Below are positions 1-12,679 of a stretch of DNA of 64,000 bases, one piece after another. The stretch covers positions 121,107 to 185,106 of the forward strand of contig JAODTK010000976.1 in NCBI GenBank assembly GCA_026419785.1, given 5' to 3'. Numbering within the stretch: the stretch's first letter is position 1; each line of letters opens with the position of its first letter. The DNA comes from Sclerodactyla briareus (lineage: Eukaryota > Echinodermata > Holothuroidea > Dendrochirotida > Sclerodactylidae). The notes under the pieces are model-generated. The model did not search any database, was not told the origin of the DNA, and saw nothing but the letters and a program-made list of their open reading frames with translations. Made by a program: the position numbers and the translations under genes.

Positions 1-503
1 TTTTGATGGTTGCAAGAGTGTCACACGCATATGTTCACAACGTATCAAATCGAATGGGGCTATGGTGAAGGGATCCATTGTGCATAGATGTTTATATTGG
101 GCGCGATCTACCAGTGCCACGGCACAACATCAGAACGCTTTGAATAGAACTTGTATGTATCATTTATGTAAGTACATGGAAATAACACGCGCGATGGAAG
201 ATTGTTTCATGGCAATGTAAGGCGTTGCTCAAAGAGGACGCGTTGGCTTGAGACAATTATTTATACGCGTATGCGGCGACATTTCGTCACGCGCTTTGTG
301 TGCGCTTGTATTTCCAGATGGATTTGAGAGACGCGCATATTGTGTTGTAATTTATTGGCCGCATGTACAAGCCTATTTGCAATGTAATCAGGGGTCCATT
401 TTTCATAAATTGAAATCCAGAGTCGTTTGATGCAATATTCCAACCAAATTTCGCTAATTTTTTTTTTTTTTAATTTTCGCCAAATTTCGTTATATGAATG
501 AAC
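1..503. other. No supported feature
   Basis: AT/GC-mixed sequence with short overlapping ORFs on both strands but no recognisable protein, splice pattern or repeat. Confidence 0.5.
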
Positions 504-668
504 GGGGTTAATCAATGGTCGATTGTGTTTAATCCACATGATAATCACTCCCGGGGGGTTATTCTAAACATGGATTGCACTCGGGCTGCACCCTCGTGCA
601 TCGCTTGCATTAACCCGGTCTTGCATTATCCAGTGGATAAACCAACTCTCGACCGTTGATTAACCCCC
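504..668. repeat. Foldback palindrome, 165 bp
   Basis: The left arm GGGGTTAATCAATGGTCGA pairs with the right arm TCGACCGTTGATTAACCCCC. Inner blocks GTTTAATCCAC / GTGGATAAAC also pair. The centre at 576-600 (TGCACTCGGGC..CCTCGTGCA) is nearly self-complementary. It is probably a foldback/MITE insertion lying 2 bp from the left border of the 671-3365 duplicated block; the other copy of that block lacks it. Confidence 0.6.
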
Positions 669-670
669 AA

Positions 671-3365
671 ATAAACTGCTCACACTTGACTCACTGGTTG
701 TAAGCTAGGTAGTCTCTCTACAGATAGTCACCTCTTTTTTCATGGAAATAAAATATGCAGATTTTTCAATGAGGGGGGGTGGTGGTTATGAGATCCAGAC
801 CATAGTCCTATCTATCACTCTTGCCAGGCGAACAATGCAGTTTAAAGGCCTCTAGATGCAAAATGGTTGCAATGCTTTCAGCATAGAATCACAATAAAAC
901 TTCTCAATTCATCGATAAAGTCCATATTTTGCAAACTTTCCCCTCCAACCTGAGGGTGGGTGGAGGGTGTTTAAAATCCAAAGATCATCATTGCCATCTG
1001 GACAGATGCAATGCTTCTGGGGGCGAATCACATATGAAATTCCAAATGTTGGTGGTTAAGATTATCACACTCGACCAACTGGTATCTGCAATAAATTATT
1101 AAGATATCATGGCATGGTTATGGATTACGATTTATTTCCTTTGGTTAGTATGTATGACTCATTATTTGACATTTATGTCAGATTTACGTAAGCACGCTTT
1201 ACCGAATACATACCCCGAAATTGATTAGAAGAACATATACCTCAGTGTTACTTGGGATAATAAATGTATGCATTGAATGCCAAATGGGTGATGACCATAG
1301 TGAGCAAACAAATTGAGGGCAGTTAGTAATTTGTTACAACTCCATGGGGCTACACAAAGCGAATTATAACCTCCTTGCAAATAGTGAATCATAGGTACAG
1401 GGGGAGGCATGGCCCAACCGAATCAAAATTTGTAGTAAAAGTATGAATATGAAAATGTTGATGCACCAGACTGCATATGGGATTCTGGGGGCCTTGTATG
1501 AAGAGAAGAAAAAAATGTGGGGGTTGGGCATTCCCTTAGTTAGGCCCCCTTTCCACAGGAGGGCTGATCACCAAATTTTTCTGTGGAATCACTATCTCCC
1601 TACCCCCAGGTGAGAAGTCTGGGAATGTCACTGATGTGGCTACACAATGTGAATTAGCCTCTTTGAGTATTGATGATTTATGGTGGCCAGATGTACATAA
1701 GTTACACTAAATGAAACCATGTCGTACAGCATATTAAGGGGTATACCACGGGGTTTAGCTGCACATTGGAATTGTCACATGACATGTAACGATTAAAAGA
1801 GGGAATGTGATTAACACTCACAGCTGGAAACAAAACAGTAATTTATCATTGGATGGTCGCACCATTCGGTTTACCGCCTAACAACCTGCATGCATGCTGA
1901 TTAAGCCTCCATGGTGTTCTGCAAATGAGGGGAATCTACAATGTTGGAGGCCGCAGTTAGGGGAAGGCAAAACTGGATTGTGGTACTGATTTGTTGATAA
2001 AACTAGATGCCATTGCCACAATTACATTGGGGCATACATGAAGCGGATATAGTCTGTCAAGTACACTCACATTTGGTGCTTTCAATTGATAATAGGGGAC
2101 TCCAAACATTTGAACCGAAATTCATTGTGTAAATGGCTACAATATGAAGTCAAAAGAATCCCCTGTGACGTCTCAAAATGATAACAGGAACCTCTGTAAT
2201 ACAAAGTCAATGAAAACCTGAATGGCATTGAATGAAAACTGCCACATAGCATGATTATCAAGTAATTATTGTTGTTGTGCTGGGAGAAGAGCCTCATGCA
2301 AAGAGGTATTGTGGGATGAACATGGATATCTCATTGACACATTGGACCTACAGTGGTGGGGTTGGTGCCCAGAGCACTACATACCAGTAGCTGTCATTTG
2401 ATTCATCCAACGAATGTCATTAGTATTTTATTATAGCTCCATGTGGCCACACTATGGGATTTATCTTTGTTCGCCAGAGGTAAAACAAATTACACATTAA
2501 ATGAACTCTATAAAATGTCAAATGTGTCCTACACGCATTCATTTCACCTTTGTCAAGGGAGGGAGGGTTCCAGATGGCTGGCTCATAGAATGGCCCGACC
2601 TCTCTTCATCAAAACGCTATTACCCGTGTGTGGCAGTGGCAAAACTCCTAGTATGGGCTCAGGAAGTGCTGAGCCAGCATAGAACGGCTGCATGCTGAAC
2701 TGTTGACTTAGATTTGCATACAGGGTGAATGTTTAGCTCTGAAATGCTGGGGTTCAATCATGCAATTTCAAGCACATAAATTGACAAGATATGTGACAAT
2801 CAATGAGACAAGTGTCCTATTTTCTCACATTTTGTGTATGTACCCTTCATGTGACCCCCAGACCCCTTTTGGCAACGTCGGTACTGCATTTCTTGTGCGG
2901 ATAATGGGTAAGTACATTTTGACAGGATGCCAGGAGCTATGTTTTTTTTTTTTTCCCCCTTATAGGCCACCACAATGCAACAAGTGATTTATTCTCTTTC
3001 AGTGATTGTGTTTTACAAATAGTACATTGGGCCTTGCTATCATCGCTCATTGACATGAACACATGCATAAAATATGTTATAGGTATCTGCATTCTATTTG
3101 TGGTGGCTCATTTCTGTCTCCCCTGAATGAATTTAGGAAGAGACACAGTGATCACTTTGGCTGAAATATTTCACACTTACCCCTTTGCAGGATTCTCTGA
3201 AACTGTAAGACTGATTTTGCTGAAATTTTGGGCACAGAATTGAGTCTCTCAATAAGTGGGGTATGTTTTTCATTGTTTGAGCTTGTAGCAGGATTATATA
3301 TGGGGACAAGAGCACCGATGGTGCTGTAGCTCAAACCGCACAAATGTACCAGGACATATGTACAA
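671..3365 (+). repeat. Large duplicated block, copy A
   Basis: Collinear with 8368-11215. Shared landmarks in order: ATAAACTGCTCACACTTGAC at the start, CTCGACCAACTGGTATCTGC (~1073), CCTCAGTGTTAC (~1240), GGCATTCCCTTAGTTAGGCC (~1530), TGTCAAATGTGTCCTA (~2515) and GTGATCACTTTGGCTG (~3150). Indels are scattered throughout, so the copies are old. Inside each copy a short motif like TGTGGCTACACAATGTGATT recurs every ~200-300 bp (about 1340, 1632, 1754, 1851, 2131, 2437, 2963). No coding capacity or TIR was recognised. Confidence 0.8.
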
Positions 3366-6300
3366 TTATGTGATAATGTTCAAGATCATGAGTCCAAGAA
3401 GGTAGTTTCAAACAATGGCCTATTGTGCCCTCTAATAACTTTTGACCATGATCATATGCCCAGAGTGTCTAAGCAGTCGATGAACATTCACTAATGGCCG
3501 CGTGAGAATGGGTCTTGGGTCCTACTGTAAATCCCTGGGAATTATCGTGCACATTCATGTCTGATATGCCCCTTACATCTGATATCTGGGTATAGAGTCA
3601 GGTGTAACCATGGTTAGGCATAGCATACAAGCAATTCTGAAAATTTGGGATCCTCAGATCACTGAGAGTCCTTCCTCGCTGCTAAAGGATATTAAATTAT
3701 TTTCTTTTCAATTTTTGCATCTGTATGCATTTCATAGACCAAATTTGAAAGAGAAGGGAGGGGGGGGGGATGGAGCGAGTGGCTGAAGAGGACCTGGGGG
3801 GGGGGGGAGATGTCTCCTCCCCCAACTGCCACTGTTGGAGAAGTTTACCTGTTAGTCTGGCAGGTCCTTGCCTAAGCAAGTTCAATGTCTCAAGTCTTGG
3901 ATTTGGTAATAGTCTATAACACCAGTCTATTTTCAGAATAGCACACCTAGGGGAAGTGGAAGAAGAATGGTTGTTTACCAATTCCTGCCATGGAAGGCAG
4001 TAGCAGTTCTGGAGACTTTTCCCCCCCTTTTTTTTGGGGGGGGGGGGAGGGGGGGGAATGTTGAACTTACTTTGTAATGACTTAATTGTCTCCTTTACAC
4101 AAATGGACTGAAATCTACTACTGAAAACTCTTAACACCACCCCCTTACAGGCTTACTCTCACTGCATGATCCACTCTGAAATTTACCTCAAAGGGTTTTC
4201 ATCAGCCTGCTCCTGTTCGTCAGAGTTATGAGAAAGTCTCGCAAAAGAAGTCATATTTATGTATCTTGAACCTGCTTAAGCTGACTTACCAAGTGTATGT
4301 CCGATGTGGATTATAAGAAGGATCTTACTTGTAGCAAGATGTGATCATTCAAGCAGAAAACCACAATTGGCTGGCAGGGATCACATGAGGACATATTGAG
4401 GTATTCAAGCCTCAAAAGAGCATTTAGTGTTTCATGAACAATTTTTCTTCTGGGGGGGGGGGTGTGATTAGAGGAACTTGTGGTGGCTGAAGCCCCTCTA
4501 TCACCCCAATGCAGACGTGCTGTATATTATAGTGAGGATCACAATCATTGAACTATTACTGTGTTTGTCAAAAGTCAGAAAGCTCAACTTGCACTTCTTC
4601 AGCCACTTACAGTACCAGAAACTTATAGCTGGTGTCTGCAAGTAATCTTCTAGCAATTCACTCCACTAAACTGACAGTAACTAATAAACCAACAAGAACA
4701 GGTGGGAAAATCTAATAGTTTATATACCCTCCTAGGGATGACCTATACTACCCCCTGAATCCATACTGAACAATCAGTCAGACATGCCTTGTACTGGCAA
4801 ACTTGTAAACTACTGATCTTATGACTGGCGCTCTACGGGCTTGAGCTAGTCCATGCACTGAAGCACCTTGCACAACATTGTAGTAGCTTCCATTTTCTAG
4901 TAGGGTTACCATTTTTTGCTTGGTTAAAACAGAGGGGTATACCGTATACCCCACCCCTATTACGAGATTTGTTATGCTTTACAAAGGCTAAATGCTACAC
5001 AAATTGGTAGCATAGCACTGTCATATTCAATTTGAAATAAGTTACAGTTCAAAACCTGACTAGTTTTGTGTCAAATTTGGCATGGAAAAGTGGTACAATC
5101 CTGATTATTCAGGACAGATGGTAGCCCTTAAAGCTCCACCGGGAAGACCCAACCTAGAATAGATGGATCAAGCCATTTTTGCTGCATGCACATGGTGTAG
5201 ATCTGCTTCCTTCAAAGTATATGAACCGATGTCTACTTTCCTTTACAAGGTTTTGTATGTCGCCCCCAAGCCACCGAGGAGAGTGCGCCTGTCAACATGA
5301 TGGAACAGCTATCGTCTCTCTGAAGGAACCTTTTGGATCCTGAAATAAGGCTTCGCAGCAGCGAGGGAGAGTGTCCACTGTTCAGCATGGTTAAATGAGC
5401 TGTCATTCTCAGATTGATTGACCGAATGTCCGTTAAATCCAGACGAATGACCATGGTACACTCATGAGAGAGAAAGTGTGTGGAAATTTGGAATCTGCCC
5501 CTGACCAGAAGGACTGGTATCAAAGAGACAAACATAATAACAGTACAATCTGAGCATCTGTGTGACAAGCTTAAAATCCTCAGCAGATTTGAACAGACTC
5601 AAGTTTTTTGCTCTGATGACTGAGGGATATGAGAAAATCACCATGAAACTCGAGAGGTATTGTTTGCATCTCTGCATGGAAGGGCATTCAACTAGGAGAA
5701 ACTGGCATTAGGAGAGAACTAAAGAGCAGTATACTAGACAGTGACTGCTCGGTAGCATCAGCACAACTGAGTGGACCTCTTGGCTTGAAAGCCTCAGAGC
5801 TGGATGGGGGGAGGAGAATTGCTGCTAACTAGCTCTTGCAAAGCAGTGCACCTAGCAGTATGTATGGCAGGTGTGGAGTCATCGGCACAAGTGACACAAC
5901 TTTTCTTATCGAGTTCTTGTGGGCTCCAGTGAGATGGGTAACTCATCATGATTTTTCAGGAAGTTGAGGGGGTGTAATTTTGACATAGTTGTTTAGACAC
6001 ATTATCCGCTTTTTCCCCCAACAAAAATTCCTATATTATGCCACTTTTTGGGGAACTGTTCCTTGTGCAATAAGTAAATCTGTCTGACTGATGTCTTGTT
6101 CGTTGGCAGGGGGGGGGGGGGGGAGATGGGGGGTCCAGGAAAATCATTGTGGACTTTTCATAATGAAGCATTGTTTGCATGTGTGGGGAACATACGGGGA
6201 TGTCAAGAAGAATTGGAAGAACTCTGCTAAAAGGTGGTAGAATCCTAGCACATCACTAGGAACCTCAGGAAGTTAACAACAGATGAGAAAGACTGGTTTG

Positions 6301-6420
6301 TGGGGAAACCCAATAGTGCTTAGCATGACAGATACCGTCGGAATGACAAGAATTTGGATGGCTGTGGATTTCAAGTGTTGTTTACCACCCCAAAAATTCT
6401 GGTGGCTAGTATGCTCTATA
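3366..6420. other. No gene seen; several G-runs
   Basis: It contains G runs near 3768, 3797, 4037-4060, 4453 and 6111-6124. A 147-residue minus-strand ORF at 3697-4140 is broken up by poly-Pro from these runs and was not accepted. Confidence 0.5.
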
Positions 6421-6610
6421 TTACCTCTCATTATATCCCCGCAACACTGTGTTGGGGGATATCATGGTTTTGGGGGTGTAGCCGCTGTCTCCGGAAAACT
6501 TTAGGCGTTAGCGCAATAACTATTTAATGCTTTACCCTATCGATCTGAATCTTGGTTACACACGTCCGTCCTAGCAACATCTCGGATGAGTTCGAAAGTG
6601 GGCGTCACTG
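6421..6610 (+). repeat. Dispersed repeat with ATATCCCC hairpin, copy 1
   Basis: It contains ATATCCCCGCAACAC facing GTTGGGGGATAT, a short hairpin, then GGCGTTAGCG and a TTCGAAAGT(G/T)GG block. The same order recurs at 29940-30130. Confidence 0.5.
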
Positions 6611-6639
6611 CATGTTTGCTGCCCTCTATTTTGCAGGTT

Positions 6640-6975
6640 TGAACGAAAAAACAGAGTTGGTTTGATTTACGTGAAACTTGGTGGGTGGAGACAAAAAATG
6701 GTCCCGAAAAACATGACAGTGATTTCAAGGTTCACCGGAGATCAAATTTGTTGTTTTTCTGCGAAAATACAGAGTTAGTCTGATTACATGAAACTTGATG
6801 AGTGGGGACAAAATGGGGTCCCGAAAAACATGACGGTAATTTCAAGGTCACCAGAAGTCAAATATGCATTTTATTTGAGATTTTTCTAACTTTGTCAGAT
6901 TCGAACGAAACTTGGAGAATGTGAACTTCAGTTGGTCAGGTAGGGCGTTTCAAAGTCAACAGAGGTCAAATGGAC
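6640..6975 (+). repeat. Tandem ~112-bp module, 3 copies
   Basis: Each unit runs from ACAGAGTT(G/A)GT through GAAACTTG(G/A)TG(G/A)GTGG and GTCCCGAAAAACATGAC to AAGGTCACC and AGTCAAAT. The third unit is degenerate. Similar modules occur at 11290-11610 and 28890-29190. Confidence 0.65.
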
Positions 6976-8367
6976 ATGAACTTCAATGTGCTTTCTTCTA
7001 ACAAGGTCAACAAAGGCCATTTCTGCCGGGGTATACACGTTGGCGTTTACGGCCTGCACATGTCTAGTTACTGATTGAGAATACCCTATGTTTTTGTGCT
7101 CCAGTGTTAACACTGGAGAACATGACTGAGGAATGAAACTGCTGTCCAGGCCCAAGTAGTTCATTCATTCATGAATGGGAGAACCTTCAGTGGGCGGGTC
7201 ATTCACGACAAGGAACTAAAGTATCATTTTCTTGTTCTCAGTTCAACAGTAATAGTAGAATGATCTGCCATTTCTCCTGCATGACAAGTTTAACAAAGAT
7301 AGCTTGATGTTACATCTTATGGTGATGTACATGCCTATGTATCATGTTCAATACCTTGTTTATGCAGGTAGAAGAGTGGAGTCGTTGTATAAAACTGTTT
7401 CCCTCGCACTGGTAGTATTGCCCCCACACATACTCCCATGAAATAGTTCAATCGAGTAAATGTTGTATTCAATTTTCACACTCACCGGAAATTGTATATG
7501 GTAAGGGAGTAAGTGTCAATCAATGGGTACATTTTGTATGGGCATTAACAGATGGGGACAAGCCTTGCTCGCAGAGAATTATATATGCATGTGTTTGCAA
7601 ATGCAGGTCTGGATTGTTGGTGGAGCTGGGGATATCCATGTAAGTTTGGGGAACCAAGACCTCGTCAACGCTAATTGGGACTCACCCATGCCACCTCCTC
7701 CCCCCCCCCCCCTCCCCCATACACACCAGTAGTACAGAAATGTTCGGGTGTGGATTTTTTTCTTATATAAATAAAACACTAATATAGTTATACAGTAAAT
7801 GTAGGCCTGAAGGTTTACCAGTTTGCAACTTAGTCCTCAATTACTAGGGAGGGGAACAGTAGCTACCACACCCCTTCGACCCCTGCGGCAATCATGAACT
7901 AGTCATTGTGTACCTTCCAAATCATGGGAGCAAACTATGGGCCTCCCCCCCCCCCATCTGCTGTAAGAAGTAACTGTGGATGGATTTGTTCCGCCTCACC
8001 ACTATTTGTCAGCAAACGTTACCTAATCGATCAACCTCATCATTTTCAAAAATGCTAAAATTCCCCAAAGTCCCAGCTTTGTTCTGAAAATTATATACAG
8101 TGTAGCCCATTGCAACAGCCTTGATTTACCACTTCAGTGGGGCACTCTCACTGTTAAATTGCAAAACATCGCCTGGACATATGGAATGACCAAGCTGGAC
8201 ATCATGGACATGATACATGCCTCTGCCATAATTCAAATGCCCAGGGTCCTCTGACTATCAAGTTGCTTTGATTTGGATATATTGCATGACTGACCTCTGC
8301 TGGAATCCTACAAATCATTTCCCTCCCTTTCTTCCCAGAGATACAAAGCCATATGGGTCATACACGG
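6976..8367. other. No gene seen; C-runs
   Basis: C runs at about 7699 and 7946. Otherwise unremarkable unique-looking sequence. Confidence 0.5.
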
Positions 8368-11215
8368 ATAAACTGCTCACACTTGACTTACTGGTTGTAG
8401 GCTAGGTAGTCTTTCTACAGGTAGTCACTTCTTCATGGAAATAAAATAGTAGTCCACACTTTTGGATGGAGCACAGAGGTGTATGCAGATTTTTTTTTTT
8501 ACTGAGGGGTGGGCCGTTATGGGATCCAGACTATTGATAGTCCTATCTATCACTCTTACCAGGCAAACAATGCAGTTTAAAGGTCTCTAGATGCAAAAAG
8601 TGCGATGATTCAGCCTAGAATCACAATAAAACGACTTCAAATTCATCAATAAAGTCTATATTTTGCAAACATTCCTTTCCAACCAGGGGGTTGGAGCAAG
8701 AAACTGGAGCAAAAAAGTATTTGTCATCTTGACAGAACAGACATCAAATTCCAAATGTCAGTGGTTAAGATATGTCACACTCGACCAACTGGTATCTGCA
8801 ATAAATTATTAAGATATCATGGGATTATGATTATTTTCTCTGGTATGTATGTATGACTCAATGTTTGACGTTTTTGTCAGATTAACGTAAGCACACTTTA
8901 CCAAATACATACTCTGGAATTGATTAGAAGAACATATACCTCAGTGTTACACGGGATAATGAAGTATGCATGCACACCAAATGTGTGTGAGCATCATTGA
9001 TCAAACAAATCCGAGGACAGTATTTATTACAACTCCATGTGGCTACACAATGTGACTTGGCCTCCTTTCACATTCGTGATTTATAGGTTACACTGATATG
9101 GTGCTGCCAGTGTGAGTCACATGATGTGGTGCCTGGGTGGAGAGCTGCACTGCGGTCATCATAAATATGAGGGAGGCATGGCCCTAACAATGAATAAAAT
9201 TTGTGGTATCAAGAAGCAAATCTTGCACTTGACTGCATCCGGAATTCTGGGTGCCTTAATTATTGAAAAGAAAAATTAATGTTGAGGGGGCATTCCCTTA
9301 GTTAGGCCCCCTCCCCCAGGAGGGTGATCACGAAGTTTCCCTGTGGAAAGTCTGGCGATGTCACTAATGTGGCTGCACAATGTGATTTAGAGTATTGATG
9401 ATTTATGGGTTGCCAGATGTACAAAGTACACTAAATGAAACATGTCTTACAGTCGTAAAGCGGTCTACTCTACCATGGGTAGCTGCACATTGAAATTGTC
9501 ACATGCATGCAACAGAAGAGGGAATGTGATTCACTACACACAGCTGGAAACTAGTTGTAATTGGTCGCACTATGTGATTTATCGCCTATTAACCTGCATC
9601 AAGCTGAATTAAATTTGGAGGGCGGGCTCCATTTCTGTTTCCATTTTGAGGAGGATTTTGAAGGGATTCTACAATACATAGGCCTGAGTTAGGAATGTGA
9701 AATGAATTCATGGTACTGATTTGTCGAGATAAGGCAGTGTTCGAGCATGAGTTAGGCTGTGAGGTATTAAGAGCTACTGAATACTACACAGACTGTACTA
9801 GTAAAGCCATTGCCACAATCTACAGTAAGCATATATGAAAGCCCAATAGTCATGTGGAGTTGATTCCACTTTTGGCGCTCTCGATTGATTATATTAGGGG
9901 ATTCAAACACTTGAACCAAATGTCAGTCAATACATGTGTGTAAATTGGGCACAACATTTTTCCCCTGTGATGTCACAGGTTAATAGCAGGGACCTCTGTA
10001 ATATAAAGTCAATGCAAAAATGTACTTTCCAAAATCTTGTAACAATTAACAAATGAAGAATATATAATTGGCCTCTGAGTTCTGAATGACACCTTGCTAC
10101 TTTACAATTGATCTGGTACATTTCCATCAACAGTAATATATTGGTGCTGAGAGAAGATCCTTCTTTTTTTTTGGGGGGGGGGGGGGGGGGGGGGGGGGCT
10201 TGATCATTGAATATCTCTAATTCTCATTGGCATTACAGTAGTGCCCAGTGCACTACCTATTAGTAGATGGCATCTGATTCATCCAACAAATGTTACTACC
10301 TCACTAGTAGTTCATTAGAGCTCCATGTGGTCACACCACGTGATTTATCTCTGTTTGCAAGAGGTAAAATCAAAGTAAACTTTAATGAAATGTCAAATGT
10401 GTCCTATACACACATTCATTTCACTGTGATGTTAGCAGGGAGATTCCAGATGCATTAGGGCCATGCTATGGCCTGACCTTTTCTTCTAACAAATGCTGAG
10501 AACCATGAGTGGCAGTACTCCTATGGGCTCAGAAAGTGCTGAGCCAAAGGCCCCAGAATAGGAAAAGTGTGATTTCAACACTGCATGTTGAATTGTTGGC
10601 TTGGTGGGTGCACACTCTAGAATTTTGGGCTCATATTATGCATTTCCAGCACATAAATTGACAAGATGTTGTGACATTATGGGAAAAATGTCCTATTTCT
10701 TTCATTTTGTATACTTTATGAGCACACAAATGAAAGTTTAGCAGCCCGTGACCCAAAGACCCCTTTTGGCAACAATCGTGCTTGCAAACTTGTGTGGATA
10801 AGGGGGATATTTTTGGCACGATAGTTCATCCTGAGGCCACAGAATGTGACAGGTGATTTAGTCTCTATCAGTTTTACAAATAGTAAGTTTGGCACTGCTA
10901 GTTGAAAATTACCTCATTGACATGAACATACAAAATAAAATATGTCAAATTTATCTGACATGTATCTGTTAGTGATGGCTTACTTTTGTATCCCCTGAAT
11001 GAAGTTTAGGAAGAGATAGTGATCACTTTGGCTGGCAATATTTGTCACACTTGCCCCATAGAGGGATTTCTCCGAAACTGTAAGACTAAGTTCCCGATAC
11101 TTTGTATGACTGGGCACAGTCTTAGTATATCGTATGATTCTATTGCTTGAGCTTGTTGGCAGGACTATTTACAGGCAAACTGTAGTTTGGCACATAGGTA
11201 CAGGATATGAGGTAG
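8368..11215 (+). repeat. Large duplicated block, copy B
   Basis: A direct diverged copy of 671-3365, starting ATAAACTGCTCACACTTGAC at 8368 and losing similarity near 11215. The recurring TGTGGCTACACAATGTGA(C/T)TT motif is clearest here (9036, 9372) with weaker forms at 9482, 9560, 10326 and 10830. It contains a T9-G26 homopolymer pair at 10164-10198 that copy A lacks. Confidence 0.8.
10164..10198. repeat. T9G26 homopolymer tract
   Basis: Nine T followed by 26 uninterrupted G, the longest of about 15 G or C runs of 9 bp or more in the window. Such a run can form G-quadruplex DNA and its true length is hard to sequence. Confidence 0.9.
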
Positions 11216-11289
11216 ATGAACTAATTAGTTATTTAGCAGGATATAAGCTAATAAGGTAGTCTAATTCGCAAACATGCAGCTCATGCAAA

Positions 11290-11610
11290 TTTTCAAGTGT
11301 TGTTTGATATTCACAAAACTTGGTGGGTATGGTCTACCTAATTTCTTCAGTCCCAATAAATACAAACCTAATTCACTCAGAGTCATTCAATGTGTCTGAT
11401 TTGTATAATTTATGCAAAATTATGGAGTTTGTCATAATCCTCCACAAAACTTGCGATGTGGTTTGCCTTTGGTCCTGAGTGGTTCAAAATTAGAGTTGAG
11501 GTCATTTATCGTGTCTTATTTATGCAAAAGGGTAAAATTGGTTGGATTTCCATAAAACTTGGGGGGGTGTGACCCACTGTCCTCCCAAGGGGTAGCCGCC
11601 TGTTCTATGT
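11290..11610 (+). repeat. Tandem ~110-130-bp module, 3 diverged copies
   Basis: CA(C/T)AAAACTTG followed by a G/T-rich stretch recurs at about 11313, 11442 and 11552, each followed about 70-80 bp later by TTTATGCAAAA-type sequence. Confidence 0.5.
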
Positions 11611-12431
11611 TAGTTGGCATTATTTATGCATTTTTTTTTCATTTCGTCAAATTTCACAATTTTCACAACATGTCAGTCCAAATAGATTTGAAGGTGGGAC
11701 TGGCCACTGGCACACTGGCTATTACCATTTATATGTAAAACACTTAGGACTGGCAAACTGTAGCCACCACATTGATACCTTTAGATTCTGCTATTAATAG
11801 TTGCTAAGTTGCTAACTAGCAAATTACTCGCTTTTCACCTCTGAGATCATGATGGTTCAAGAAACTTAAATATCCTAACAGGTCACTGATCACGAAACTA
11901 GCAATTAGACCCAACTTCTCATAATTCAATTGAGGAGGTGCCAAATAAGCATAACAAATTATTCCAATTTGCCCAGCCAGTTGTTCCAATCACATATCAA
12001 TAGTGCTCCTAGTATTACATGTGATTTGTCCACTATTATAGTCTTAGTATATCAACGATCTGCACAGCTGGTTTCAATGTAGTGGATATTTAGCTAAATA
12101 TATGCCTTCCAATATAAACACCTGCAGCAAAAGAAAAGCACAACCTGAACAAATTGGTGTGAAGTTTTGTTTATTCAGGCTTATGTGTCAGATTTATATT
12201 CCGACTGTTGTGTCACTCCAGCAAATTTATGTGACACGCTAGTAGAGGTCCAATGACAATATTTACACAGGAGCAGAGGCGAAGAATCTACATTCCTGTA
12301 TCAGCTCCTGAAATTAAACATTCAGCCTGAAATGTGGAGGCTTCCTTCTACCTGGAATATTCTAGTCATCAGTCAATATGACAGAAAACAACATAAACAG
12401 TGTAGTAATAATTTATCAATATTGTTTCATG

Positions 12432-12672
12432 ATATACTTGCCGAGCAGAGGACCAAGCCTAATCAAGGCCTGGTAAGGGTGCAGACCTGGATACTGTGCA
12501 TGTTCTTGTCAGCTGCGAATCATTCATCAGGCTCATGGAATTATGCCTATATGCCTCTTTGGCGGCACCTTAATGTGGGGGTGCAGGTAATCACACGCAG
12601 ACGGCAACTTTGCAAATTGCCTACCCCTCGCTAGTCCGGCCTCCAAATCCCGAGAAGGCGACGGGGTACCAT
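12432..12672 (-). mobile_element. tRNA-derived SINE family A, body fragment
   Basis: On the minus strand it shares GGGGTAGGCAA, GTCTGCGTGTGAT, CACCCCCACATTAAGGT, TTCGCAGCTGA, TCCAGGTCTGCACCC and GGCCTTG with the 18.4 kb copy. The tRNA head is lost. Confidence 0.72.
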
Positions 12673-12679
12673 TTTTTTT

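Noticed and set aside
3697-4140. 147-residue minus-strand ORF
   Set aside because: Poly-Pro stretches come from G homopolymers; no recognisable domain, and frames depend on uncertain run lengths.
5233-5568. 111-residue minus-strand ORF as an exon
   Set aside because: No similarity recognised, no supporting splice borders, and alternative frames are equally plausible.
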